From Macrosoma leucophasiata (lineage: Eukaryota > Arthropoda > Insecta > Lepidoptera > Hedylidae): DNA of 64,000 bases. The stretch covers positions 8,184,001-8,248,000 of the forward strand of contig JAWQUS010000017.1 of the NCBI GenBank assembly GCA_036365455.1. The letters run 5' to 3'. The translations under genes were made by a program, and so were the position numbers. Numbering within the stretch: position 1 is the stretch's first letter; each line of letters starts with the position of its first letter. Below are positions 1 through 12,600 of the stretch, in pieces. The notes under the pieces were generated by a model. The model did not search any database. It saw nothing but the letters and a program-made list of their open reading frames with translations, and was not told where the DNA came from.

Positions 1-350
1 GGGGGGTAAGTAATATTTGCGAAAACGCCGAAAACCTTGTGATTAAATTAAACCTTTAAAGAAAGTAATAGGATACATAATAATTGTGTTTCGAACCCTT
101 AACAACAATAAATTAAATACACGTACTAAATAGCCAAGCCAGGTACACTTAGATATGCGGTTGTACGATACACAATATTACTATTCAAAATCGATTTCTT
201 AATTATTATAAAAACGTGTAGCAATATATTTATCAGTCACCTATGGCGATAGAAGTCCCAATACCAATTGTTCCTATTGTATTAATGAGAAACAATAAAA
301 ATATAATGACGCATGCTTGTGAATTATATTGTGTTGTTAATAAACACGTT

Positions 351-520
351 TTTTTTTTTTTTTTTTTTATGTAATGGAAGTGGTAAACAAGCATGCAGTT
401 CACATTGATGTTAAGTGATGACTGCAGCCTATAGACACCCACACAAAGACCAAGGTCAAAATGCAGATGCGTTACCACTCCTGAGGCCTAAGGTCTTATG
501 CCTCTGTGCCGGAAATTACG
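351..520 (-). repeat. SINE-like family A, 3' part
   Basis: Starts with poly(T) and runs to the CCGGAAATTAC segment, 5'-truncated. Confidence 0.8.
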
Positions 521-837
521 TACTAGGTAATTGAAATAATAATTCAATTTACATACGTATACGTCAATTTATATACAAGCTTTTGTAATTAAATTTGATA
601 TTTCTCAGAAACACAAGACTTCGGGCCGAGATTTACAATAGCTACCTAATTAATAGGCACCTGAAGAATTCGCGGAAGTAATTTTGTAACGTTAAACTAA
701 ATAAACAATTTCTGCGTAAATTATACGTATTTGTTTCATCTATATGAAACCCGATAATGTTTCAAATATTCGTAATAATGTAAAATAATAAGATTAAAAG
801 ATTTGCGGACTAATAAACAGAAGCGATTAAGATATTT

Positions 838-1126
838 TAGAGCTCCAGTGACGGAGCTCGCGGGCGTAGGCACCACCGCATTACCTAATTTACTTGCCGC
901 TAAATGGTAGTGTTCAGCAGTATCGTGTTCCGGTCAGGTGGTAATGTACGGCCCTGTAATTTCCGGCACAGAGGCATAACACCTTAGGCCTCAGGAGTGG
1001 TAACGCATCTGCATTTTGGCCTTGGTCTTCATGTGGGTGTCTATAGGCTGCAGTCATCACTTAACATCAATGTGAACTGCATGCTTGTTTGCCACTTACA
1101 TTACATAAAAAAAAAAAAAAAAAAAA
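838..1126 (+). repeat. SINE-like family A, full copy with poly(A)
   Basis: Head AGAGCTCCAGTGACGGAGCT, middle TTCCGGCACAGAGGCATAAC, 3' AACATCAATGTGAACTGCAT and about 20 A. No tRNA-type promoter boxes recognised in the head. Confidence 0.85.
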
Positions 1127-1424
1127 TTGCAATGTAAAAAATAACTATTAACCCGAAGAACGTAGAATTTTACTACTTTTGTACTAATCTAAAAAATATA
1201 TATCAAGGCCTGTAATTGTAATTATGGAATGTTGAATCTTATTATGAAATGCATATTTTTTTGTACTGAGACATTTGCTCAACACGGCTAGATTTTTATC
1301 TAAGCTACTTTAAACTTAACCGTTAAGTAAGTCATGCAAAAGCTCTGTGTGAACACATTTCATTTTGTCATCTTACGGTCAATTTCTCAAATCGACACCT
1401 TATTTATATCTCGTAACATGCTGA

Positions 1425-1612
1425 TAACAATCGAAGATGAAAGAAGAATGATACTGTTCCATATATCTCTGGGCCCAGATGTTAACACTGTACAAATTGT
1501 GTCATTTTCAAATGACTATAAAATAAATAATTTGTATTTCGGGCATTCTTTTAATTGCCAGTAATTGAATTACCTATATTTGATTAAGTAAAAGTTGGGT
1601 GACATTGCAAAC
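1425..1612 (+). repeat. Dispersed repeat D1, uninterrupted copy
   Basis: AAGAATGATACTGTTCCAT through TTGAATTGCC-like and AAGTAAAAGTTGGGTGACAT. It matches both sides of the MITE at 58219-58424. Confidence 0.75.
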
Positions 1613-1619
1613 TGTTAAC

Positions 1620-4600
1620 TTCATTACAAAATGTACTTAGTGATGGGTTAACCAGTAACGATTTTGCGGGTCCAAAATTACCCGTCTCCTTTACTTCATA
1701 TTATACAGTGATTCACAACAAAAGGAATTAAATATCTGCTCATAAGACCTGTTTTTGGGAGTAATCACTTCCTATCTGTAACTACTTAAAGTTTTCTATT
1801 GTACTTGTATACTCAAAAACAGTTAGCAGCTAAACCTACCTTTATTTGTCTGTGTGTCATGGGACTCTATTACAACGATTACAATAGTAAATAACTAAAC
1901 ACTTACGCCCTTATTAATAAACGTCGCCCGGTCTCCAATTACTTAATCTATGTTTTGCCGTTGTCAGGTGAATATGTAATTAATAAGATGCAAAAACTCA
2001 CAGTACCGATTAAACTACATCGTCGCTGAACTACGTTTAATAATAAAGAGGGTTACCTACCTAACTGCGCAAATAAGATTTGCCTTTGGGTGATTTTGCC
2101 TTGGTCCCATATCCTTAGACAATTTTATGAATAGCATTGTTCTTGTCTTTTTGAAATATATCAGGATATTTTTAACGAGACAAAACGTATGGGAAACGAT
2201 GCTCTATTGGTGATACATAAACGTGAACAAACAGATGAAACACAAGTTTTTTTACAAGATCATCCCTAATCTATCTTAAATCAGTACATCGAACATCCAT
2301 TTTAAAGTATTATCACAAGCAGATATTTATAACACCGCAACGTAGGTTTAATATATGTATATAATACATCCTCTATTCTCGTGTATCTTAGACACGGTTA
2401 GAAGAAGCATCTCATTTTCTGTTGTTTCTAGCTCTTAAGTATCAAAACCTATGACTGCGTCTATACTTTCCACATTACTTTTAGGATTCCAAATGAACGG
2501 AATCTATAAAAACCAGTCCGATAGTATAAATCTTACTCTTTAGGTACCTAAAATATAATTGGTTAGGTATACTTAAATATAGTTCGCAACCAATGTACAT
2601 TATACTATAAAACTAAATAAACCGACTAATCATATTGTACTTTATGGACACCGATTAAGAAATTGTACTAAATATTACTAAAAGTGAAATAAAAGATAAC
2701 TGGCATAAGTGGCACAAAAAAATGAGTTTGCAAACTGGTATAAGTCTAACATTTGACATTCTTGGCATTTTTCTTCCTATAAATCAACGTTTTAAAATTG
2801 GAATTATTAACTCTACAAGCATTTTAATGTTTGAGCTAAAAGCAAAACTAAAAACACTTCCACCACTTTCCAGTAACGAATACCGGGTTTCCCCCTATAA
2901 AGGAGTCGTTCTTCTTGCCAACAATTAAATATGACCCATATATGACATTGAGCACTAAATAAAACAGACCGGTAGTTGTGTACGAAAAAATAAGAAGAAG
3001 CTATAGCTAAACTCGGCATTACTCGATACTAGATATAGGTACAATTATTTACCTACTTAGAAACCTACAACCTTGTGACTACCTACCTACACCTGTAATT
3101 TTGCGACATCTAACAATGACACAACAATGATTTATTACGTTCAATGACGATTATGTCGATATTTTTTAACTCATACTGGCTTGGAGCACTTTGTCCCAAA
3201 TGTGTGTTGTTAAATGTATGACATCTCATTCATATGGCCCATGGTACACAGGTGCAGTAAGCAATTATTATTAACATTGGCATTATGTTCGATTACTTTG
3301 TGAAATCAACGAATATTTGCCCTATTTAACAAAAATAAAAACAGCTTAATATTAGGCACTAGGCACATCAAATACTTCTAAACACGTATGTATCACAAGT
3401 GTTACATACGTAACAAATTTGTAAAAGGAACTCAACGTGTAATCTATTAATAACAGCATGGCATTTGCATAAATTTATAAAATTATTATAAAAAATAAAG
3501 ATAATATATTGTCTAAGAAATCTAACATCAACGTTGGTCAGGATAGATAGCAAAAGAAGTTGTTTCATGCTGTACCCACTCATTACAGCATTCCTTAAAA
3601 GCGAATATTTCAAAGTATCAGGGAAACATTTAATTTCTTTGATATAATTTGAATTGATTTGAATAAAAATGTGAAATAGAGTTGTTATTTACTAATTATT
3701 TCAATTTTTACCTCATTATTTCAAATAATCTATCAGCCTAGTGTTTCTTACCTCATTTTATTCCAAAAAAAGTTTGACTTATAACATGACAGTTGATAAA
3801 TTGCCAATCAATACAACAAAACAATACAAGATTGATTTAATTAAATTGATTGCTGAATGCTATTTAGAATAATTTTAACTATTATTGTACACACTGAAAA
3901 TAGAGCAGGTACAGGCTCCATACATTTCTAAAACATCTTCTATTCACTTTCTGAATTTCACTTTCTAAATATGCAGGACCGATGCAAAATCGATCAATTT
4001 TATTTAAAAAAACCCTTCATTAAATAAATACCTACCCACTAGGAGCTAATTAAAAATAATTTTAATAAATTACCCTGAATTAATTCAACATTGTTACGGC
4101 AAACATTCAAAATCATAATATCGATTTATTTTATACGAATCTTGTCAAGGTTTTATTGTAAAATGGGTATAATTGTATATTTGTACTACATTTTATTAAA
4201 TAAAAATAAGTACTTAATGTTTGTTTAAATAAAAATGTGTATACTTTCACATTATATTTACGGGTCATCTACCAATCCCAAAAAGCTGTTTCAAGGGAAA
4301 TACCGAAGGCGGGTAAACTTGGATATTCCCCAATTATATAATCACATCATCCAAGAATAACGCGCATTCAACGAGTAGTTTTAAATAATTTTTGCCGTAC
4401 ACTCAAAGGAGATCGGAACCATTCATTATTATGTAACGTACGTACCGCTTAAAAAATTCGCTTAATACAACTTTTTGGGCACCAAACATTTAATCGGTGT
4501 TCTATGAAAATGACCTATAACCGCAAACTATGTTGAATTAGGTCAGTTTATTGCACTACAAAAACCGGTCATTGAGCTGACATCGGTCAAATTACACTAA
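1620..4600. other. No gene recognised
   Basis: AT-rich; only short unconvincing ORFs. No known repeat family picked out. Confidence 0.5.
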
Positions 4601-4673
4601 GTGACGGGTCTAATCGGGTCCGTCTTTCCGTCGGGTTGCCGGCGAGCCGGGCAAGTAGCCCTTTAGTCAGTCA

Positions 4674-4925
4674 ATGCTGAGATCGTTGGAGAAGTGGCGC
4701 GAGAGTTTGGCCACGTCCAAACCCGTGAAGTCCGTGAAAATGTCGGTTGTGGCACTGACGGGTTTCGACCGCCCGGGTGATGCGCCGGCGCTGCTAGAAG
4801 CCTGCTCGCAAGGATCTATTGCCACTAACCTGTCCTCCTTACTGCTTACCTCGAAAGGCTCGGAAATACCTGCGAGAGAAAGGTTATTGTTAAATGTGCA
4901 TAATCGTGGCCGTATCGGGAAATAA
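4674..4925 (+). CDS. Orphan GC-rich ORF, possible first exon
   Basis: An 83-codon ORF in an unusually GC-rich island. The ATG follows a TAGTCAGTCA stretch that contains a TCAGT initiator-like motif. Its composition (MLRSLEKWRESLATSKPVKS, then LTGFDRPGDAPALLEA) looks coding, unlike the flanks. GAGAAAG|GTTATT inside it could be a donor, making it the first exon of a gene whose other exons I cannot find. No family recognised. Confidence 0.35.
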   Translation: MLRSLEKWRESLATSKPVKSVKMSVVALTGFDRPGDAPALLEACSQGSIATNLSSLLLTSKGSEIPARERLLLNVHNRGRIGK

Positions 4926-5494
4926 GCAACCGCAATATGCTAAGAGATGACGAACCAGTTTTATATATTAGTAATTTATTTACATACATTGTTTCATACT
5001 ATGGATTTGAATAATTAAATTAATGACAAGACCATCTGTTTTTTAATTCTTTAAATAACAATTACGTACCTATTTAAATTACTAGTAACTCGGCCCGCCC
5101 TCGATACGTGTACGTACTTTTTTTAAGTAGTGACAAATCTTTGAAGAATTATTCCGTCATACATTGTTTTTACATAACTCATCATTGATTTAAGCGGCGC
5201 ACGCCAGTAAAATTCTTGCTTGTATCATTTTTCCGATATCGTCATACTTCGAATAATGCACATACAGCATAACGCATAATATACCTATGTAGATTGCATG
5301 AAAATTCGTTTGGTAGTCTATGAATGTATCGCATTCCAACATGCGCGACGAGGACTTTAGTTAAAATATGGTTAAACAAATTAAATTAATTATAACTTTT
5401 CAAAAAGTATATATTTTTTATCGAAAATAGTATCGCGTAACGACCCGGTTTTAAAAATGTGTGTGATAAATTAATTAATTTAAAATACGCTTAC

Positions 5495-5690
5495 ACTCAC
5501 AGTCCCACATTAGGTACTATACATTGATGTACAAAAAACCCTATATATACCTGTGTCGTGGATGCCGTTGTACACTGTACTGTACACACACAAATACCCA
5601 GATCCGAAACAAATATCTGTAGGTCATACAAATATTTGTCCCGGTGCGGGGATCGAACCCGCTGGACTAATCGAGTCGGCAAAAAAAAGA
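5495..5690 (-). repeat. tRNA-derived SINE family C, copy 1
   Basis: Minus-strand head has a B-box-like GCGGGTTCGATCCCCG, followed by GACAAATATTTGTATGACCT and ACAGATATTTGTTTCGGATC. Confidence 0.7.
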
Positions 5691-5718
5691 AGTGTAAGTA
5701 AAGTTGATATACACAGGT

Positions 5719-6042
5719 TTTACTGATGGTAGAGCTCCAGTGACGGAGCTCGCGGGCGTAGGCACCACCGCATTACCTAATATACTTGCCGCAAAATAGT
5801 AGTGTTCATGACTATCGTGTTCCGGTCAGGCGGATTACCACCCGACTTACAGGGCCGTACATTAGTACGGCCCTGTAAATTCCGGCACAGTGGCATAACA
5901 ACTTAGGCCTCAGGAGTGGCAACGCATCTGCATTTTGACCTTGGTCTTTGTGTGGGTGTGAATAGGCTGCAGTCATCACTTAACATCAATGTGAACTGCA
6001 AGCTAGTTTGCCACTTCCATTACATTAAAAAATAATAATAAC
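5719..6042 (+). repeat. SINE-like family A, full copy
   Basis: TACTGATGGTAGAGCTCCAG to CATTACATTAAAAAATAATA. A family-C SINE ends about 30 bp before it. Confidence 0.85.
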
Positions 6043-6572
6043 AGGATATCATTCAAGTCTTAGAAGACAGATAGTTTTGATATCTGCATTGAATCATACG
6101 ATAAGCGACTAGGTACATTTATTATCTCTGTTTCGAGAGATACGATAGTAAGTATAACATTACCTTGGATAATTGGTAATTTAGTCGTGAATAATGGCAA
6201 TGTCACAAATAAGTGTTGCCTTACTAACATGTTCTATTTTACCCCCCATTTTAAACTTTCCCCTGATATTTTAGACATAGGATTTAAGGAGATTGATATT
6301 AATTGTATGAATTAAACAATCGATGCAATAAAATTAGCGTGATCGAATTGCACACTTAAAATGAAAAAAAAAATCTAAGATATTTTTAGTGGCACTAGTT
6401 GTAAAACTACTAACCGTAATCTTAGACTTGCAATATCGTATTATTTTATCATTTTTAGTTAAGACCCCCGGGTATCGAACTCTGGGTAGCAGTAGTGACC
6501 AGCTACCACTAGAATACTGAGATAAATATTTAGAAGATAATTTAGTAAGCCAAGACATTCTATGACCCAAGA

Positions 6573-6766
6573 TATCTTCTTAATATATATAAATCTCGTG
6601 TCACAATGTTTGTCCTCAATGGACTCCTAAACCACTTAACCGATTATAATAAAATTCGCATACCATGTGCAGTTCGATCCAACTTGAGAGATAGGATAGC
6701 TTACATTACGCTATGACTAATAGGAGCAGAGCAGCGCGGGCGAAGCCGGGGCGGGCCGCTAGTATA
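6573..6766 (+). mobile_element. Helitron-like non-autonomous element, copy 1
   Basis: Begins TTAATATATATAAATCTCGT, includes CACAATGTTTGTCCTCAATG and ends GGCGGGCCGCTAGTA. A second copy is at 28367-28571. Confidence 0.65.
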
Positions 6767-7103
6767 GATATAGGTTTTTGATGAATAAGCTTGATATTCT
6801 ACAGATTTAAAAGTTATTTTTGGCCTTAAGCTAAGGCCAGTAAGGAGTCATTAGGATTGAGATAGTCAATCAAAGTATAGTTTCCTGTGAATTACAAGTG
6901 TGAGGATATTTATGTGGAAATAACCGCACGAAAATTGTGACGAATCTTTGAGTCACAGAGGGCAAAAGTCTGCAATAGCACATTTGATATGCAATTCACG
7001 ACTCATCAGGCAATGTAAAACCTCTTTCGATGCGAAATGGGAAAACCCCAAACGTAATGTCCACAGCTCAACATTTTCCTTGGGTAATTTTTATTAAATA
7101 GGT

Positions 7104-7188
7104 ACTAGCTGTGCCCGCGACTTCGTCCGCGTGAGAATTTATGATTGTTCAGTATCTACCCGGACGAAGTCGTAGGCGCAGCTAGTAT
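7104..7188. repeat. CTAGCTGTGCCC fold-back, copy 1
   Basis: TACTAGCTGTGCCCGCGACT and its imperfect complement flank TGATTGTTCAGTATCTACC. The inverse copy is at 63618-63706. Confidence 0.7.
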
Positions 7189-7210
7189 AAAAGTAGCCTA
7201 AGTTACTCGC

Positions 7211-7312
7211 GTGCAGCAGCGTGGTGGAGTAAGCTCCAGGCCTCCCCCAAAAAAAGGGGAGAGACTCGTGCACAGCAGTGGGACGTTTAATGGGTTGCCA
7301 TTATTGTTATTT
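7211..7312 (+). repeat. 5S-rRNA-derived SINE, 3' fragment
   Basis: GCAGCAGCGTGGTGGAGTAA to GACGTTTAATGGGTTGCCAT. Confidence 0.75.
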
Positions 7313-7375
7313 ATTATTATACAAGTTTATCGATTATTACCCGTAATGTTGTTGAGTATACAGTACTCATGAAGA

Positions 7376-7598
7376 AATATTGTACATCGAGCCTACGAAA
7401 GAGACAATCAGTTAGTTTCGACTTCGTAGAGTGTTATCTCTGCTGCACACTGTCTACATAAGCACCGATAGTCCGGTATTGGTCAAAACTTGATCAAAAT
7501 GGTCGACAAACGTCACATACGTAAGCTGTGAAAGAGATAACACTTTACACACTCGAAATAAGCCGAAGTCTCCTTCCTAAGATCGATGTGCAATATTT
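7376..7598. mobile_element. MITE family M1, copy 1
   Basis: Ends AATATTGTACATCGAGCCT and AGATCGATGTGCAATATT form an inverted repeat, and the interior (CCGGTATTGGTCAAAACTTG) is shared with 15781-16000. Confidence 0.75.
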
Positions 7599-7636
7599 AT
7601 ACTAATCCGGGAAAGTTTTCCTTTTAAATTCGCTAT

Positions 7637-8997
7637 ATGAAATTTTTTATTAATATATCAACGGTATTAACATTGCTAGACTTTAGTAATGCTTTTAATA
7701 CTGTTGACTTTGACATTCTTCTTGCGACTTTAAGTTCTCTTAACATATCTCCGCCTGCAATTGACTGGTTCCGTAATTACTTGTGCGGCCGCCGGCATCG
7801 TGTGCAAGCTCACGAGCATTCCTCAAGTTGGTGTGCTGCTGCTGCCGGTGTGCCACAAGGTGGCGTGTTGTCTCCTCTCTTATTTGCTATTTTCATTAAT
7901 TCTGTTTGCCTTCACATCTCTTCTCTCTATCACCTCTATGCAGACGATCTCCAAATGTACACTAGATCTTCGTTGAGAGATCTTTCGATAGCAATTGATG
8001 AAATTAACCGTAACCTTGAACGTATTTCAACATGAAGCACTTCTTTTGGCTTGAAAGTTAACCCCGAAAAAACGCAGTCGATTATAATTGGTAGCTCTAG
8101 GCTAGTCAGTAAAATAGATTGGGATACTTTACCTCGGGTACTTTTCGATGGTATCCACATACCGTTTAAAAATACTGTAGAACATCTTTCATGGTCTCCT
8201 CAATAAAGCGATATTAGCAGGAAGGTGTTTGCCACTGTTGGTTTCTTGCGTAGGTTACGCAACTTTTTGCCTATTCCTACTAAAATTGCGCTTGCACATT
8301 CCTTACTGTTCCCTATACTAGACTATGCTATCTTGATTTGACCCAATGCCAACTTAATAAACTTGAGCGCTTGCAAAATGTATTCATTAGATTCATATTT
8401 GGTCTTCGCAAATATGATCACGTCGCCGAGTATCGCAATAGGCTCAAGTGGCTACCCATTCAATTTCGCCGGAATGCACGTATTCTTTCTCTTTTGTACT
8501 CAGTGCTATTTAATCCTAAAAGCCCCACTTACTTAAAAGAGCTCTTTGAATTTTCACACCTTTCCCAATCCCGGTCCCTTCGTTCCTCTTTAGCTTTGCG
8601 TTTAAATATCCCTTTACATCGTAGCTAGTTCTCTGTCGAAGCTGTACGTTTGTGGAACTCCTTACCCCACACTATTAGACAAATTCAAACTATTGAAACT
8701 TTCAAACGTCAAGTTAAGGCCCCATTATGTTTCTTCTCTCTAAATGTTGTGAATATATTTCTTTCTTTATTATGTATTTTTAGTTGTATCTTATTTTTTA
8801 ATGATACTGTCAGTACTTAGTGTAGCACACCCTACCAGTTTAATTTTTAGTATTTCTTTAGATTTTGGGTTGCCTGGCAGAAATCGCTCTTTTAGCGATA
8901 AGGCCGCCCTTTGGTATCACATATTTCTTAAGTGTTTTTTTTTTGTATACATGTACTTTTGGTGTGCAATAAAGAGTATTTATTATTATTATCCATA
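7637..8997 (+). mobile_element. Non-LTR retrotransposon, 5'-truncated, degenerate RT
   Basis: Reading LLDFSNAFNTVD, GVPQGGVLSPLLF and LYADDLQMY gives the reverse transcriptase core motifs, with YADD intact. It continues through stops and shifts to FGLKVNPEKTQ, FLRRLRNFLP, KLERLQNVFIRFIFGLRK and EAVRLWNSLP, the LINE RT thumb and tail. The 3' UTR ends with AATAAA and an (ATT)n-like tail near 8997. Jockey/CR1-like by motif style; clade not settled. Inactive. Confidence 0.85.
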
Positions 8998-9212
8998 ATT
9001 TTTTTCACACGTCCAATCACCACCTGGCTTCATATGGCAGAAGGGAGAAGCAACTCTAACAAAAAATTACAATATAAAGCTAAATATTTCACAAAAGTAT
9101 CGTATATTTTTAATCTCTCCATACACGAGAAAAATATGACAATTGAAATTCAATTGTGTCTCGCCGCCGGTGGCCGTACGATCCTTGAAGGATTAAAGAC
9201 CTATCCAACGTA

Positions 9213-9380
9213 TTGTACGGCCCTGTAATTTCAAGCACAGAGGCATGGCACCTTGAGCCTCAGGAGTGGTAACGCATCTGCATTTAGACCTTGGTCTTTT
9301 TGTGGGTGTCTATAGGCTGCAGTCATCACTTAACATCAATGTGAACTGCACACTTGATTGCCACTACCATAAAAAAAAAA
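9213..9380 (+). repeat. SINE-like family A, 3' part in INPP5K-like 3' flank
   Basis: TACGGCCCTGTAATTTCAAG to CCACTACCATAAAAAA. Confidence 0.8.
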
Positions 9381-9413
9381 ACGATACCCCACACGATGGG
9401 GCGGGTCAGTCGG

Positions 9414-9644
9414 TTATTTACTGTAAGATGTCAATGGTACAAACTCACCTAACACACTCCTGACGTCACTGTTAGGCTGGCTGAAGTATATAAAGCGGTA
9501 GAAGCCTGGAATCCTGACGCCACTGCCCACAGGAAAGCTGAGCGTTATGGTTCGCGGCTGACCCTCGGCAGATGGCGTCTGCGGTACACTCACTTTCGCC
9601 AGATACTCGTACGTTATGTAGTCGTCCAGATTGTTGAAATCGGC
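9414..9644 (-). CDS. INPP5K: INPP5K-like coding exon 8 (SKICH, C-terminal part and stop)
   Basis: Residues 361-436 then TAA. It contains DDYITYEYL, IPGFYRF and a DVRSVLGE segment typical of the SKICH end. A family-A SINE tail in the opposite orientation ends about 35 bp past the stop, so it probably lies in the 3' UTR. Confidence 0.9.
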   Translation of the reverse strand, partial: ADFNNLDDYITYEYLAKVSVPQTPSAEGQPRTITLSFPVGSGVRIPGFYRFIYFSQPNSDVRSVLGEFVPLTSYSK

Positions 9645-12600
9645 CTATTATATATTATGGTGGTTAAAATATTATTTAATATAAGTGGCAACAATTTTGA
9701 TGTTCATATGAGTGGTGAGTAATTACGGGAACTTATGGATTTTCAGATGAACTAGAGGATAAAATGCTTGTATGCATATTCTAAGCTTACTGTTTTGCCT
9801 CTTTAATAGAAATGACAGGGCCATACATTACCATCTTACTGGAACACGATAACTACCGTTTGACAACAGATAGGTAGTATTTTTTTTTGTAGTTTACAGG
9901 TTTTTAGATTTTCTTACCATCAATATGAACTGCAAGTTTGTTTGCTAGTGTCATAACGAGACAAGTGCATTATTAAAGTTAGATCTGTTTTTTTTTGTAG
10001 TTGGCGCGGGAGTAAAATAGGACTGGTCCATATTAATACCGATTGATCTCAAAAAGCAACCGCCTATTAGGGCCTTCTCTTTTATTTTTTATTTTATGTT
10101 ATGGCAAGGAAGTACTCAGTTCATATGAATGAAAAATGTAGCGTATTAACATCAAAATAAAAACCAGATTTTTTTTGCGATATCATTCTTGAGACTTAAG
10201 CTGTACCGCCTATGCGTCGCAAATAATGGGGTCATACATCATTAGCACCTGGCCGAAACACGATAGCGCTAATCACTTTTTTTTTTTGGTAGAGCTCCCG
10301 TGATGGAGCTCGCGGGCAGTGGTGCCGGTGGTTTACAGTAGCGTTCAGCACTATCGTGTTCCAGTCAGGTGGTATACGGCTATGTAATTTCCGGCATAGA
10401 GGCATAAGACCTTAGGCCTCAGGAGTGATAACGCATCTGCATTATGACCTTGGTCTTTGTGTGATCAATGTAAACTGCATGCTTGTTCGCCACTTGCATT
10501 ACATAAAAAAAACACTATCATTCAACGGCCAGTAAATTGGGCAATGAAGTGATGTTCTCACATTATAAGCCCTCGAGTTCTGTCACAGGAACTCCACCAG
10601 TAAAGCCGAAAACTTAAATATGAAAACAACCCATAAAAATATACTTACATCGTAAATACCGATCCAATCATTAGGGTTGATCTGAACGTCGGGTGACAGC
10701 GTGCACTGCGTCCTGAAGTCCGCGTCGCCGATGTACCAGATGCGCATCACCGAGGCGAATTCCACTGTCTTTTCCGTGTAGTTTGAAAAGGCCTACAACA
10801 ATCATAGAAATAATGTATTGAGACGTTTTATTAGATTTCTTTTTTTAATTATGGTCTCATGTAGGCGGCTCGTCTGGAGACGGCACTAGTCTACTTTAAC
10901 GGCGAGCGCAGACGGCGCTGAGAAACATAAGAATTCTTGAGTGAGAAACGGCAGTGAGATTTTCTTCTCAAACGCCTACCTGCACGGCAGTGCTAGTAGT
11001 CAAATTTGTAGGATGTAGTTTCATACACACAGGACTAATTCTGTTAATAATTTATTAACTTCGTATGGCAAAATTAATATTATCTCATAAATGAATCATT
11101 GTGGCATATCCATAAACAACATAAGAAAAAGCTGTGTGGCCGTAATGCATTGAATGCATGAATTTTACCCTCGGTACGATATTCTCACACCGAGTGTATG
11201 GTGAGAATACTACTTCACATAACTTTCTTTTTTCAACCCTAAGGTTGGTTGGCGGATAATGCCTTATGACATTAAGTCAACTTTATGAACACATTTTGTA
11301 ATCTGCATTAAAAATTAAATAAATATGCGTTCGGATCGTTGATCGGCAGTAGGCCTCTTGTCCAAGTGGCACCACATAATGAAGTATTTTATTTTTCTGA
11401 AAACCCTCATTGCCTACATTGCATTTGCATGCTACTATGCTACATGCTTTATCTAAGGTGCAATTATCAATAAACATACAACAATCAACAGAAGCATATA
11501 TCTACCACCAAACAAAGCGAACATTCTGTCACCATCCCAAATCCCAACTCATTACCAACCTCAGCAGCTTGCGCTACTTCCTCGATCACGTCCCCACTGT
11601 CCCTGACAGTCGAAGTTGAAGGTCGCACGACAACCGAGCTCCCACCCTCCGATAGTGGCACAACCATCGCCGAGCGCATCCTCATCGACGATCTCGCAAC
11701 TCTCGGTAAATCAGCCAATACAGAACGCGTGAAGCCATGCCGAATCTAACATGCAGGAGGCAGTTGGGTCATCCATAAATTAATTTCAATTTTCTGAATT
11801 ACTTGTAGTTGGTGTGACCGCGACTTCGTGTGCGCAGGATTAGTATGACACACAATAATATCATACTTCATACTAATATTATAAATGCGAAAGTTTGTAT
11901 GTTTGTTTGTTTGTTGTTTTTATATTATTTCGCATTAACACATGCTCTTGTAATATATTTTTTATTTTTAAAGATAAATGGAAAGAAAAAATTGACTTCA
12001 GGTTGTTGTTTGTTTGTTACTCGTTCACGCAAAAACAGCTGAACCAATTTTCATGAAATTTTTCACACACATAGAGGATAACTTTGATTAACACATAGGA
12101 TAGTTTTTATACCGAAAATTTTCTGTGGGATGCTTTAGGATGATTTGATAAGTTTGCACAGGTAACGCGAAAAGCGACATACACGCGGGCGGAGCCGCGG
12201 GCAACTGCTAGTATCTTTATAAATTGTAGTCTTTCACCCTTATTCATAAACGTATTTTAACTAAAGTGTTGCTAATCTCTGCTTTGTATCTTTCTATCCT
12301 GCACATTTGACAATGCAACTGACAAAGACAAAGCATTCTCTAGCTAAAACGTATCTAATGTACGTTTATGAATAATGGGGTTTGTGTTATTCTGATGTAT
12401 AAGCTGTATTATTGTAGTGTCATTAAAATCCATTCCGTAGTTTTTGCGTGAAAGAGCAAAAAACATTCGTCCATACAAACTTTCGTTTTTCTAATATTGG
12501 AAGGACATTTTATCTGATGAATATACGCCCGCCGGCGGGCTGATAAACTAGGTTGTCTGCGTAAACAAGTGTTAACTCGAGATGTTAATGTTTTTTTGTA

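Noticed and set aside
2722..3019. 68-codon ORFs on both strands
   Set aside because: Low-complexity AT-rich readings without family motifs or splice context.
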